Positions 1 through 13,055 of a stretch of 64,000 bases of DNA are shown here, piece after piece (within the stretch, counting starts at the first letter, position 1; every line of letters begins with the position of its first letter). The notes beneath the pieces are model-generated. The model had not been told where the DNA came from. It ran no database searches and saw only the letters and a list, made by a program, of their open reading frames with translations. The stretch covers positions 45,199 through 109,198 of the forward strand of contig JFHB01000099.1 of NCBI GenBank assembly GCA_000729835.1. Reading direction: 5' to 3'. This DNA is from Atkinsonella hypoxylon. Lineage: Eukaryota > Ascomycota > Sordariomycetes > Hypocreales > Clavicipitaceae. Position numbers and translations under genes: made by a program.

Positions 1-935
1 AGTCTGATTTAAGACGTGCCAGTGGCTTCCGATTCAGCAAGTGTTTCATTCTCTTGACGTCAAAAGGTAGTCGTGTACGTAGCCGAGACGGTCAATGTGA
101 CAGAATGACTCAATACCAGTGTGTACTTACCGTGAGACATTTATATACAGACAGGTCCAATTAACACCGTCTTTTTGCGGTCCCAGATTTACACAGTACT
201 TATCCAACCCGTGCCGTGGCTGCGCCAAGGACAAAGAAATGCTTTCCCATGCCTTGATATCAGAGAATATCTCCCATGCTCAGGGTACCTTCATCTATGG
301 GTGATTTGCCCCTGCTGGTAGAAAGGTCGTCATAGCAGACTTGCTTCTTGCCACTGGTATCAACATCCAACATCCACTCTTCTAATACAGTTTCGACGAC
401 TTGAGAGCCACAAGCTCAATCCCAAGACTTGGCGCAGTGTACCTTCATTAGACCGTCCATGAATTAAACGTCCCCCATGAAATACACCTCATAGACACAT
501 TAATATAGACCAACGGTGCAACACATGCGAGTATGTACATAAAAGCATGAATTTGATCCTCGATTGTGCCATATGAACAAGTGGCAGTTCGCCAATGAGA
601 TGTAGACTATATAACATGAATGTTTTATACATGAGAATTCAAGCTTCATCGCCTAAGCTTGTGGCAAAGACTCAACACCCTGCCAGTACGTGGGGGTATC
701 CAGAACACGAACACCCAGCGGAATTCGCTGTACAGAACAAAGAATGTCATGGAAATAAAGAAAATAAAAGGGGCCAGGAAATGAGATTAAAGTTCCACTC
801 GTGAGATAAGTCTCGACACCCAACAAGCCCGTATCCTTACCTGCTCTTCCTTGAACACAAAGTCACTCTCGGCTCAGCACCCGCGTGCCCCCTAAATAGC
901 ATGAATTACTTATCGGCTCGCTTCCCAAAAGAGCA
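1..935. other. Intergenic, 3' flank of DCK1-like gene
   Basis: No supported gene. Only short unrelated open frames without domain similarity occur here. The stretch is downstream of the minus-strand DOCK gene and should contain its 3' UTR. I see no repeat or RNA gene in it. Confidence 0.6.
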
Positions 936-3900
936 TTATTCTTCATCAAGGCTACCCATCATTGCTGCTCGTTTGTTACCCTTCATCCCCATCTTGAGCA
1001 AGCTTAGTCGTTTTCTCACGCTCCCTATTCGCGTGACCGAGGCATCCTTGTCTGGTGCATCTTCCTCAAGACTGCTACTTCTGTCCAAATTCCCATTCCC
1101 GCCTGAACTGCCTCGTCTTCCAGTCCCATTGGTGTTGTGGTTTATGTTTTCGTGAGACCCATCTTCCATCGACCTTGTTTTCGAAAGTTTCTGTCGCCGG
1201 GCTTTTCCAATACTGCGGCTTCGACTATGCAACACCTTCGACTCGAGGTTACCATTCACCTTTTCCACCTCGGCTGATGGCTCGTTTTCCTGCTGTCGTC
1301 GACCAGGAAGGAAACTGAGTCTACCGCTGCGCTGCTTCAACGATACTTGACGGACAAGAGTTGTCTCTTCTGTCTTGTCCCCATTCAGAGGTCCTGCAAT
1401 ATTATGCCACTGCGAGGGGCTTCCATCACGCGGCGAGAATGAGCCTTGAAAAGTTGTCGAAGGTGTTGATGCTGTCTCACGTGGCGCCGGGGGCGGCGGT
1501 GCAAACAATGCTATTTCAGGCTCATACGCTACCTCGAAGTCTGGACAAAAAATTTAGAAAAGGGGTCCAAGTTATAGGGCAAGGAAAGAAAATAAAAGAC
1601 TTACAGCGTTGAAGCTCCTCCTGTTTCTGGACAAGCATCGGGTTATTGCTACGCGCAAATAGAGCCAATACTCGTTTAAGCATAATGGCATGATCCACCA
1701 GGGCCATCTTAATAGCGGTGTCTTCAGGTTTCAGTTCGTCATCTTCGTCATCCTCGCCCTCGTCAGGACGCTCGGGAAGCAACTTCCGGTAGCACATGAC
1801 GCTCTGATCAGATAACATGTTCAACGAGATCAACACTGCATCTAATAGGAGCTGTGACACACCGTCCTCTCCATCAGAAAGGCGACGCTCCAGGGCTGTC
1901 ATATCGTGGGTCTTGCGAACGATACGCTCCAACGCAGTTTCGTGGGCATCCAGTCGGACTTCCTGGGTATCAATAACCTCACTTCGACGCAATATCGTCG
2001 GAAATGGCTCCGCCGTCACATACACTGTCTTTTCCGCATAGTGCTTGGCTGCAGGCCCCGATGTGCTGCGCTTGTTCGTAAAAGAGAATGCTTGCGGGTG
2101 AGAAGACACCAAAAAGTCTCGGATTGCTCGAGGGACGCGTGCCCGCTGGAATACTTGGTGCGACAAGTCACGGTGGGGTGCGACTGACGAGATGACCAAA
2201 AACTGTCCCTCCACCTCGTCGATGCCTTCGGACGTGACGATCTGCGCAGAAGGATATTGCTCCTGCATTCGGTCTGCAAAGGCTGCAGCTCGCTCTGTGG
2301 GCGCTCCTTCATAAATAAACGCTTTGTCCCGAACTCCTGATGGGAATCCAAGCCCCTTGTACACGACTTTGAAGTAACGAGGAATTAATTTCTCACTTTT
2401 CGAAATCGTCTCGTAGATTGTAGCAATGGCGCGCTCCGTTCTTGCCAGTTTTGCAAAGTCAAAGACATTACCCTCATATTGTGCTTGTAGTTCCTTGTAG
2501 GCCGTCAAAGCGTTACTCCATGATTCACCCTCCTCAAAATGCTTAATCATGTCAAAATAAATCTTTTCCTTGCGTTCAAATTGCGTCTGTGCTGGGAACT
2601 CTGGTTCGACAAGAGCCGTTACATGTCTTATGGGGTCCCAGTCGTATAAATCAGCATGCAGTCGTAGAGCAAGGCCAGCTTCCGCATGATTCCGCGATTC
2701 TGCTTGGAGGGTGGCAAGTTGATGGACGTAACGAACAAATATCTCCTCTTTTTGCATCTCTCGGAGAAACTCCATTAATCGCAACCGGTTGATGATATTT
2801 GTGGCCTCACCAGCACCATCGCCCCCGTGAACGGCAACAAGCAAATCCAGGAATTCGTCCAACGTCCCTACCAACTCCGCAACGGCGGCATAAAGTGGCT
2901 GATCAGGAATGTCAGCCAATGGCTCAAACCTCTCCAACAATTCGCCAATAAACAATTTCTGCAGTATGCTCTCTGTTAGTGGCTTCGACTTGAAAAACTG
3001 ATCCAGGCTGTCAATCATTTCTGTTTGTATCACGGTCAAGTCTTCGCTCAATGTCCACTCGCTAACAATCATCGTTTGCAAGACTTCCACAGCCATCCTC
3101 CTCAGCCCTTCATGAACACTCAGGCACAGCTCGACAATAGGTCCCACTAATATCGGAACATATTGAACCTGGTATCCTCCAATCTTGGCCAAACCATAGC
3201 GACTGCGTTCCTCGGCAGTCGTTTCCCATCCGATGGCCTCCCAAGTCGTGCGAAGAAGCTCAGCGCCGTGCTCCCTTACGTCGCCAGCAATCTTCCAGAC
3301 GGCCCTTCTTTTCTGCTCGGGAAATGTTTCGAGCGCCAAGGAAGTGCTACCCACTAGTTTGAGGAGGGCCGTGAAGAACAGCTTCCACAGCTCCATATTG
3401 AACGTTTCCGCCTCATCTGGGTCGGGCAAGAATAAGTCTAACATGAGACTTGCCACATACTGGAGAGTATGCATTGTCGACTTGTGATGGTAGATGTGCG
3501 CACTGAGCCACTCTGCAGGGAAAGCCTCACCCGAAAGTACGCTCTTGTGGACACGCAACAAATTCTCTAGGATGTTGCCCAACTCATGTTCAGCTACCAC
3601 CTCAAGCTGCATACCGGCTGCCGAATTAGAGATGGCGGAAAGGACAGCTGACAGCTCAGCCAGGCTCTCGTCAAATGTGAGGTCACTAGAGATGGGCTTG
3701 GTGGGGAAGGGGTATGACGATGGGAAAAGGAGGGAAAGGCGTCGGCGTGGCCGAGATGGCAATCCAAGTAGCGACAGATATGAATCAATAATCCTTGGGA
3801 TATGGTCTGGAATCTCAGGTCCCAGGTAATCAACCTGACTAGCAATGACAGAGCAACAGAGACGAACCTGCTCACGCCATTGATCTGTCACCTTCTCCGT

Positions 3901-6900
3901 GTGGCCCCAATGTGGCGAAATCCAACGGACCGTATTAGCACTCAAGGCCGATTTCTGGTCTGGGTGGAGGAACAAGTCTAGTTTTGAGTAATTGATAATG
4001 AGAACAAGCTTATACAGTATCAGTTTGCCCTTGACATTGGTGCAAGAGTCCATAAAATCAATGGCAATATGTAGAATCTCCTCTGTGTCCAGCAGACCAG
4101 AAAGCTCGGGCAACCACGTGTGAAAGTGCTGGACCGCCAGGGTCTGGCTACCGACGAGCACCGGGGCCGTATTTCTCATCATGCCATCAAGGGCTTTGAA
4201 GATACAGCGCAGCTGTCGCGTAAATCCCTGTGGAGAAGACGTGATGCCAATATCAGCTTCTTTGACCTCTTGCTGCCTGCGGGCGTGTGTGATGAACTTC
4301 AGAATGTGCCGGACCACCTTGAAAGTTGACCGTAGGTTGCGTGATGTTTCGGGGTCTGTCGGTTTCTCGAGCAGTCGAGTAAAGGAGCGGACGAGGCCGG
4401 CAGTGGCAAACGGATAGTTGAACTGGCTCTCTGCGTACTGATCTACCAGAGGTCCAAGATTGAAACGCCGATCATGGACGATTCCTAGAACTCTGACCAA
4501 GGCTGTGAAAAGAAGATCTTCCAGTTCATTGTTCCCCGAATGCTCTACTAGCACACCAAAGAGACCGTCCAGCACATCACTCAGCAACTTGACAACTTCG
4601 ATTTCTGGCACAAACATGAGCTGCCTCAACACTGCGATGATCTCGTCCTCGGGCAGGTCTTTCCACTTGAGAAGACCTAAAATAATTCTGTCCTGAGAGA
4701 AACGTGTGCTGCAGAGAAAGGTGTCTACAAAAAGCGCCGCCAATGGGCCCGTTACATTCTCAGAATGCTCGGGTCTGCCTCGAGGGGCCCACGGCACAGA
4801 CAAGTAACCGCCCTTTCCAGAGGGGCCGGGCAAAGCTGTGAACGTGTTCTCGTCTAACTTATAGAGGAGGAGACCATGGCTTCCATCGCGAATAAAGGCC
4901 TCTCTGTCCCACAGCGGCATGTAGGCGACGGCAAATGGGGGTCCCGGCACATCACAGAGAAACATGACAACATGAGCCGTATACACATCGCCCGGCGAAA
5001 TTGAGATTCTTATTGTCTGGTTCCAAGCCTCACCTCGCTCTGTAGCAGAAGTTTTGAAAGTCGTTAAAGGCCCCTTGTTGGAGCCTTCGTAGATGCAATT
5101 CTCGAATTTCTTACCAGAAGGACCTCGAACTTCAAGCGTGAGTTGAAGGTTCGAGCCCCGGAGCCCCGGCGGCATGCTCGTAGCACTGCCACCGAAGCGA
5201 GAGAGTAGGTGCTGGCGTGCTAGTGAGGCATTTTTGACTGTAAGGTAGATGTCTGATCTCGGCTTAGTTGGGGCGCCTGAGAAGCCAATTTTGTTAGTCT
5301 GAGAAACCCCGGACAATAAGGTTGGTGTGGCCTTGATTAAGGCATCTGCATCCGGATGGTCGAAGGACTGTAAAGCAACCTGTAGTCGCTCGCCTCGACG
5401 AGACTTCTCATATCTTCCATCGGCGTTGTCCATCAGCTCCCGAATGAGGGGATCCAAGGTTTCTGAAGACTCGGTTGCTGGCAACACCTGGCTGGTAGTA
5501 GGCGACCAAATTGTTACAACCTGTTCAACCTCTTCTTTCTGCTTCATGACAGGATTCAGCTTGAGAATTCCCACGCCCACCATGCGCTGCACAACTTGAG
5601 CTGCGTCTGGAGCGATGCCATCTGCCTTTGAACTGGCAGTACTAGGTGCCCCATAGCTGTCAGCGGTTACCACGGGCCGTTCGCCGTTTTGTTCGGATAC
5701 CTGGTCTATTTTCGGCAAGACAGAGCCTCGATTGAAATTTGAGCGTCCAGACTTGCTTCCCCACATCAAGCTCCGTCTCGTAGACTTGGATGTTGTTGGC
5801 GTTGATATTTTTGAGTTTTCTTGCTGGAGATTGCCGTCGCTTGCGGCTCCCGACCTCGACGCAGGTTTTGTTGACAAGACCTGTTCGGAAGCAAGTACTT
5901 TAACCACGAGGTACAAGTCGGTTTGGGCCGAAGGAGCATCTCCAATATCCTGGGCAGACAGATCTATGAAGAGCGTCCGCGACGAAGTACCATAGCCAAT
6001 GCCTCCGATGGAGCCTCCTGCAGGAATATTCACCGTAAAAGCTTCTGAAAGTGTCGACAATTTCTCATGCTGAGGTTTCGTGACGAGGAAGAGGACTAAT
6101 ACAGTGGCCTCGGATGACGACCCAGCAAATCCTCTGACATCGAGCAGTAGGTGGTGAAGACTGGTCAGCTCCACGGTTGGTTGTGGTGGTTCGTCAAGCA
6201 AGGTCATAATAGATTGTAGTCGGGTCACCTCCACCACTGAGTCTTCTCCTGTTAGAATTCTACCCCTAGCTGCTGGGTCTCGAACAATGGTTTCCCCTCC
6301 GCAGAGCTTGTTAATTCGTACAAGATCCCAGACCGTCTTCTCTCGCAGCGCTTCGTATTCGCGAGATGTCAGTACATTATAAAGGAATTGTTGTCGACTG
6401 AAATTGAGGCTAACGATGAGCTTCGAAAGCTTGTCTAGGACTGTATATTGTCTCGAGAGTAGCAACTCGTGAAGGTTCTTAGAGTGCCATTCCCGCAGAC
6501 ACGAAGCAATCTCGTCAATCAATGGCTCAGAGGATGACGTAGGTGTCTCATCACCAATTTTCAGCATTGGAACAGGAGCAGCCGGTTTTGGCGCATTTGG
6601 ATTTCGTTTAACGGGGACGGAGAAGTTGCCAGCAGTGGTTCCATTCGGTAGCTCTGACAGCGGTCTGCGCCGTGTCTGGGGCCCGTCGGTCTTGATCTGC
6701 GACTTCGTCTTGCTGGACCTTTTATCGGCAGTGTAATTTTTAGGTCTCTCAGTAGCCAAATGTCCATTCAGCACAAGTGTATTCTCGTCTCCAACAGCTA
6801 GATCGTCTTTTTCGTTGTCGATATCCCGGTCGTCCGATTCTCCAAGCATCTCCCGCACCTCGACGCAACTTCGTGGGAATATGCCACTAAACACACGAGC

Positions 6901-7140
6901 TTCCAATGTTTGGCCCTTGATTGAGGTCAAACCAGCGAGTAAGCTCGGCGGCGCGACCAAATATCCCCGCAACCAGTTACCATCTGGCGTCTCTTCGATA
7001 ATATAGAGCTCATCACCAATCTCAAGAGGCAGGTCGGCCGGGCTCGCAGCAGTAAATGGGTATGTCGCAACAGCAAAGGCGATGCGAGGAAGAGGCTGCC
7101 AGGGCATTGAAGACCGGGCGTTGGCGCTCTCCTGCGCCAA
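936..7140 (-). CDS. dck1: DOCK-family guanine nucleotide exchange factor (Dck1-like)
   Basis: Exons 1605-7140 and 936-1540 join in phase (split Tyr codon) to about 2,046 aa, the usual size of fungal DOCK proteins. An SH3 domain lies at residues ~20-95 (ALYDY-like start ATYPFTAA, then GNWLRGYL). A C2-like DHR-1 domain lies at ~628-765 (SDIYLTVKNASL). The DHR-2 exchange domain spans roughly 1450-1850 (YFKVVYKGLGFP, KAFIYEG). The tail after the intron is proline- and serine-rich (ALFAPPPPAP) and ends in a basic stretch. By family knowledge Dck1 works with Lmo1/ELMO to activate Rac/Rho5-type GTPases for polarity, wall stress and mitophagy, at membranes. The N-terminal Met at 7140 directly precedes the SH3 domain. 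The 63-nt intron has a clean GTAAGT donor. The family call is firm; the target GTPase is inferred. Confidence 0.93.
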
Positions 7141-9422
7141 GATGATTCGAAAGCTGACAATGGGAGAAGCCGGGGAGCTCTTTGGTGTAAAACGTTTCGC
7201 GCGAGGCTACTCAAATCGAGCATATGGCCAGAGCCAAGCTTACACCAGCTGCTAGCTTCCCGAGGTTAAGGGCCAGGCGAGAAAAGCATCAAGTCCACGA
7301 TGGGAGAGCTGCTTGCGATAGGCATTGATTAGAACAAGGCTTGCCAACTTGAAAATTTGAGGAGGCCGAAACAAACGATGGAGACGAACTTGCCAGCAAC
7401 TGGGAGACTTGTTCATGGGCGTAAACGGACAAGCAAAACCCCTGAAGACAAGCGGCGACTAGCAGGGTTCCTTTATCGATTGCCCCGTTTCTAATATGCA
7501 CATTCTAAATCAGTTCATGTAATGCAATCATTCCTTGCTGGCGAAAGGAGGAGGACAGTCAATAGGGGAGTTCTTAGAGCTTAGTGAAAAGAGAGGCGAA
7601 GTAAAATGTCTGGTGCTATCCCAGGTGCCAGTCGCAGAATTACCAGGCAAACCCCACGCAGCTGTCTTTCGTCCAGGAGAGAGGAGGTGATGTTGGAGCC
7701 ATATTAGCTGCAATGTCCAACCAAACGTGCAAGGTGTGGACAGGATGCTGGATTCATACTGTTCGTAGTCTGGGACCAGACCAGACCAGACGCTAACTAG
7801 TTAATTATTACTCGATGATCACTAATAATCTTAAGGTGCACGGCCCGTCAGGTGAGTTTTGGCGGGGAGCCATAGGCAGTCATAGGGGTTCAGCCCCTGT
7901 GTCCAGGCCGTTGTGCTTGTGCCATGTGTCATTGATGCAAAACCCAGTGCCCCCCTCTATTGTTTCTACAGAGGTCAACTGGTATAATTGCAGGAGATTC
8001 AGTGCGCTGAATCGACGCTGATCACGATACGCGGAATTGCCATATAGTCTCGTAGGTAAGGGCCTACTCCCATACCTACCTACCTATCAATGGCATTAAA
8101 TTTAACTACCTACCTAGGTAGGCATTTCCTATATGATTGTCTCAAGTACCATTCTTTGTAAATGAGTCAGAACATGGCTATTAATTGGTCCACATCCCCT
8201 TGCGAAGAACCATTGCGCTAACCTCTAACAAGACACGACACACAAAATAAGTACAACCCCTGAATGATGTTATAGAAATACATGAATAGCGCAGAACCGA
8301 CGCTGATCACGATACACGAACGGGCTCTTGAAACACCTAAACATGCAGTAGTAAATACCATAACACGTGTTTTTTATGAAAAGTACATATCAGCAGATCT
8401 TGTACGGAGTCACAAGCCCTTCTATTGCTCATTTAAGTCTTAATCGTTCACAACCTCTAATTAGTTGCCAGAGGTTATCAGTTGCCAGTGTTACCAGTTA
8501 GTAGGAATTGAATCTTGCATCGGTTAGCATCTTTTCAACACAGACCTTCATCCATCAAGGAGCTCCCATCAATCGGGCGGAACCTTAGTTGTCAGAAGCT
8601 TCGGTCGGGCCCACATCTTCCCTTTTGAGGCTTAGCTTCAACTGAATGGTCAGGAAATCGCTACCGCGTGTTTAATTACTCGCGGCAACCAAGCCTAACC
8701 CGAATGACCCTAGTTCTTGACTAGAGTTGCGATGAGGTTGATGAAGAAAGGTTCTGGCTGATGGGTGTCTTGGCTGATGAAGGCACTGACTGAAAAAGAT
8801 GTTGGTGGCGCAGTGATTTGGCGATAGAAGGCCCTACCAGTTTGGTTTCATCCCGCAGGAATTCTTTGCTGCTGCGCATTCAAAAAATCCGTCGCTGCGC
8901 GTTGACCAGGTGCCCGGATCTCGGGAACAAGCAAGCAAGCAAGCAAGCAAATGCGTGTCCGGCTCAAAGCTACTTTAGGGTTCATGTACCTTCGGCAGCC
9001 AGCTTGATCCCTGGCAAGGGCTGTGTAATGCCGATTATTCCAGGAACTTGTAACAGATTTGATGAATTTAGCACTTGCTTGTTTTGGATACCTTGTCGGG
9101 ACTCCACACGAGCATCTAGAAAGCTTATTGCTCGAGGGCCTAACTAACTATGTTGCAAACCCTAACTAACTCAGTGGTCAGCATCGCTGAGTTCTTACCA
9201 ATCATCAGGGCGGAGCGTGACGGTATCCCTCTGAGCTTGGTAAGACCACAATCAGTTCACAATTTAGTTAACTTGTTGCCCAACTGAACAGCACAAGAGA
9301 GATAGTGCCAAATACGCCAAAATCTCGCATAAGAACCTACGATCATACTCAATGCTAAATACAATATAACCCCTGATTTTGCAGAGATACAAGCCCCTCG
9401 TTATACAGCTGGCAGGTTCCCC

Positions 9423-9475
9423 TCTAACAGCTGCAATCATCCGGCCAAGTGGGTCCAGGCTAGAAGCTGTTAGGG
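9423..9475. repeat. Short inverted repeat (CTAACAGCT / AGCTGTTAG)
   Basis: CTAACAGCT near 9426-9434 is repeated as its exact reverse complement near 9463-9471, about 30 nt apart. It lies 20 bp outside the left arm of the TIR element. The TGTTAG/CTAACA ends resemble LTR or foldback ends, but no direct repeat partner was found, so the class is open. Confidence 0.45.
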
Positions 9476-9489
9476 AGGCACGAGGTAGA

Positions 9490-9759
9490 TAACCCCTTGG
9501 GGACGATAAGGCTCCAGGTGCATAGTGGACCTACTTTAATTGCTAGCGATTGGGCGCAGCCCGAGCGACCTTAGGTAACCTTCAAAAACCAGTGGAGTTA
9601 TAAGACGTATAATGTTCCTCTTTGTAACTCAGATTGCTGTTAGTACTTATACTATAGTACAGCTTTGTCTAGGAGATATATATCTCCTACAGCGATAAAT
9701 TTGATTGGACCAAGCCCTGTCGCCTCTGTACCTAGAGCCTTATCGTCCCTAAGGGGGTA
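9490..9759. mobile_element. Non-autonomous TIR element (MITE-like), ~270 bp
   Basis: The left arm 9490-9519 and right arm 9730-9759 are reverse complements over 30 bp with three mismatches (core GCCTTATCGTCCC / GGGACGATAAGGC). The element has no coding capacity. It carries a perfect 16-bp palindrome GGAGATATATATCTCC at 9672-9687. The outer ends read TA(A/C)CCCC on both sides, compatible with a TA target duplication as in Tc1/mariner-type elements; this assignment is inferred. The few mismatches suggest moderate age. Confidence 0.75.
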
Positions 9760-10434
9760 TAGTATTAAACGCCACTGAAAGATATATTCCTTTTTATATA
9801 ATTTTCCCTCAATTAAAAGTCACTTCTAGTTCCACACCATGACTTACGCATTTCCGAGCTGACCGTTGATAGGCTCACCGATGCACAATTAAAGAAAGCT
9901 GTATTGTATTGACCGGTGTTGTAATTTTAAGTTGTTGATTGTGCGAAAGTGGGACCAGCAACCTAAAAATTGCCAATATCAACCAATGTCAATGTCATGC
10001 ATGCTTGGCGATTGCATGTCTGCAGTTATGCAGAGTGTCAGACAATGAGCCGCGAGAACCGCAAATGAATGGCCTGTTCGCTAAGGTATTGAACTGACTT
10101 GGTTTCTCTTTCCCATCCCCTTGTTTCAGTTGTCCATATTACATAGTGACCCAACCACCGCCAAAGACCTCTGCTCTACTCCGTAGTGTGCCTAGATTGA
10201 TATCAGGCTCAGGGAGTCGCAAGTTTACCGACTGTCACCAACGTCACTTTCTCCCCGCCAGAGACCATGCATCTCGTTGTCAACTATAGTCTTGCCAGCA
10301 CCAAATGCACAATCTAAGCATTCTCTCAGTTAAGTACTGCTTCCCTCTCACCGGCTAATTCCCGTTTTAGCACCCCTCAACCAGGTCGTCCGTCATAGAT
10401 AAGAAACTGAGTTATCGAGCCGCCGCTGGGATAA

Positions 10435-11298
10435 ATGGGCCCGCCGTTTATATCGTTCCTCGAGCCTAGCAAGCTCGAGAGGTGGGAGCGAGGAAAGCCC
10501 TACAGTGAGCAGCCACAAACGATTCCAAAAGTGTTCCTAGACGCAATGGAGGTGCGTGAGAATGTCTTCATTAATGAACAAGAAGTGCTGCTTGAAAAAA
10601 GAACTAGGCGCCGATGAACCCCGTTCATATCATTGGGCGGTATATGCTAGTGTGAATAAGATAGAAGAGCGTGAAGGGCGTGATGGCGATGGCGATGTGA
10701 TCTCGTCATGGAGCAGCTTGACACGAACTATCCCTAGCGGAATCATTCACCTAGTGCCGTTTCCTCATACGCCTCACCCAAAGCCTGGTGGAAAGTACTT
10801 GAGCAGCAAATCGACGAATGATAAGGAGGTTGATGCATCCAGCACCACATTGCGAGCCGCGGCTATCGGAGTGGACCAACAGACAAGCTTTCAAGACGGA
10901 TAAGAACCATATGTAAAGCTGGAACGTCTATTGGTCCTGAAGGAACATCAGGGCAACGGTTTGTCATGGCGCCTGGTACAAACGGCCCTCTCCTGGTTGA
11001 AGTGTAACCCGACCTTTTTTATCCCAAGCATTACCGAACTAAGACTTGAGCAGATGGGTGCGCCGCACGAGACAGACGTGCGGAAGTGGGGTCTGTATGT
11101 GTTCACGCCCGGGACCAGGTAGTTGGACCATGGAAGAAACGGGGATTTGTCGTCGACCAAGATATGGGCAAGCGGTGGGAGGAAATGTCGCACGTTGGCA
11201 TGTTCAAACGGGATCGAAATCAGCCCGAAGGAAGTCCGCATCTAGAAGGATCTGAGTTAGAACATGCGTCTACAATGAGCCGCAACCTCGACTTGTAA
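10435..11298 (+). pseudogene. GNAT-type N-acetyltransferase, broken
   Basis: Three frame segments together spell one GNAT protein. The segments carry DAMEVRENVFINEQEV, then GADEPRSYHWAVYASVN and IPSGIIHLVPFPHTP, then the acetyl-CoA loop EHQGNGLSWRLV, then VVGPWKKRGFVVDQDMGKRW and HVGMFKR. Breaks: one extra A in an A6 run at ~10598; an in-frame TAA at 10901-10903; a missing G in a GGG run near 11111-11114. Both frameshifts are in homopolymers, so assembly error is possible for them, but the internal TAA is a separate lesion. The family acetylates small molecules or proteins; the substrate is unknown. It is isolated from its neighbours by intergenic DNA on both sides. A short intron removing the TAA cannot be fully excluded. 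Confidence 0.75.
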
Positions 11299-11720
11299 CC
11301 TGCAGTGCCTCAGGCAATCAATGAGATGATCAAGTTTGATCTATGTCTGCACAGATTCAGAGGAGACTTGCTCGGCAGTGAACAAATGATGAGATGACGT
11401 CCATAGACTTAGTGTATGCTCTACCAAGACTCCATCTTGAGTACGCTCAGGGTGCCGGTGTATAACGCGCCCGAATCACGCCTATAATCTGACTTCTGAC
11501 TCCTGCACAAAAGCGCTAAAAGGCGTGATTGCATGTATGCTCTTGCCGAGCCAACTTTTTATTGAAACTCTAGAGCCATTTGTGACAGATCCATAGTCAT
11601 TGCGTTTCATTACCCGAACGCACAAATGCAATTCTGAAAGATGCCAGAACCACGCCGAAGCCCGTCGCAAACCTCACCATATCCAGCCAAAATGATATAC
11701 CCCATAAATAAACAAAGCAT
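11299..11720. other. Intergenic, 3' side of RPS5
   Basis: No gene supported. It lies between the tail-to-tail GNAT relic and RPS5, and contains the RPS5 3' UTR. Confidence 0.55.
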
Positions 11721-12662
11721 TTATCGGTTGCTCTTGGCCACACGCTCCAACTCATCCTTCTTCTTGATCGCATAAGAGTTGCTACTGCCCTTGGCGGCGT
11801 TGATTAGTTCTTCAGCAAGGCACTCAGCAATCGACTTGACGTTGCGGAAAGCGGCCTCACGGGCACCGGTGGTGAGCAGAGCAATGGCCTGGTTGACACG
11901 GCGGAGAGGAGAGACATCGACGGCTTGTCTTCGAACGGTACCGGCGGAGCCAATTCGGGTAGAGTCTTCACGGGGACCGCAGTTGACGATGGCGTCGACG
12001 GCGACCTGGATGGGGTTCTGATCGGTCATCAGGTGGATCTAGATAATTCATATGTTAGTGAATTTTCCATTTCGCAAGTCCAAAATTCACGTCTTTCAAT
12101 TTCCTGGACAAGGCTACCAGAGCCAATTCCATGAAATTGCATCTCCTCATGACGTTCATCTCTCTATGCTCCTTCGAGGATCACGATCGGTGCGGGACTG
12201 TCAGACGTACGATCTCGAAAGCGTGGGCGACGATGCGGACGGCCATGAGCTTCTTGCCATTGTTGCGGCCATGCATCATGAGAGAGTTGGTCAATCGCTC
12301 AATGATAGGGCAGTTGGCCTTGCGAAATCGCTTGACGGCATATCGGCCAGCGGAGTGGGTGACATAGACGGGATTTCGCAAAGAAATGTAGTCACTGTTT
12401 GACACAGACAATATATCCATCAGCATAAGTTTCATAAGCGTTCAAGCAGGTCGTAGCTCCTCCCATCGCCCAATTCGGAAATCTCTGTTTTCACGGAAGG
12501 GGAGAAATGATCCTTTCGCACGTACGTCAGAGAGATGTCGCGAACCTCGACATCGTAGTCCCACTTGTTGAATAGTTTGACATTTCCGACCTCCTTGACT
12601 ACATCCTTGGGAAGGACGTCGGAGACGACGTTCTCGACCTCGATCTCGCCACCGTCGGACAT
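11721..12662 (-). CDS. rps5: 40S ribosomal protein S5 (uS7)
   Basis: Exons 12526-12662, 12211-12394 and 11721-12038 give 212 aa, matching eukaryotic S5. Diagnostic stretches are NPVYVTHSAGRYAVKRFRKA, LMMHGRNNGKKLMAVRIVAH, and the C-terminus GSSNSYAIKKKDELERVAK. The introns have GTACGT donors and interrupt at DISLT|DYISL and AFEI|IHLMTD. uS7 binds the head of the small subunit near the mRNA exit and contacts the E-site tRNA. The N-terminus is short, as in other fungi. It is transcribed divergently from RPS25 over 393 bp, so the pair may share control as a ribosomal-protein unit. Confidence 0.97.
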
Positions 12663-13055
12663 TTTGGCTGTTGCAGTCGGAAATTAACCGGTCTCTGGCG
12701 GAGGACTGCGGGTTAGTACTGCGGATTGTCGAGATGATATTTTTGCGGGAGGGTTTGAGATGATGGGCTCGTCGCTGGCTCGGCTAGAGGCAGAGTAGGG
12801 TGGAAATTTTTGGCTGTGGTGGGTGGAGCTGGCGAATCAGGTGTCGCAAAACGCTCAGTACGTACCATACCGCACTCGTTGTGTTAGGGCAAGTCTGCCC
12901 TGGGCGAAACTCCCAAAGCGTTGAGTGGCCAGCCCACCGCCCGTCTGGCAATCCCTCTGAGAAACTCCATGTGTGAGGAATGTCCTTGGCTTTAGTCGAG
13001 CTGGTGAAATCCCGTCCCTCCACACTCCTGTCAACGACAAGCACATCAGATCAAA
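12663..13055. promoter_or_regulatory. Shared divergent promoter of RPS5 and RPS25
   Basis: Two ribosomal protein genes face away from each other across 393 bp, which must hold both promoters and both 5' UTRs. No specific factor site was assigned with confidence. Coupling of the two genes is inferred from the arrangement. Confidence 0.55.

Larger units (their letters stand above)
7141..10434. other. 3.3 kb gene-poor intergenic tract
   Basis: No supported gene. It is AT-richer than its neighbours. It contains CTAACTAGTTAA- and CTAACTAACT-type motifs (about 7793, 9138, 9163), palindromic TACCTAGGTA-type motifs (about 8080-8123), an (AAGC)5 run near 8930-8950 and the inverted-repeat element at 9490-9759. 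The promoters of DCK1 (right of 7140) and of the broken GNAT gene must also lie here. Confidence 0.6.

Noticed and set aside
9467..9475. LTR-like TGTTAG...CTAACA ends near 9.43-9.47 kb
   Set aside because: No second direct copy, primer-binding site or polypurine tract; only a short hairpin is supported.
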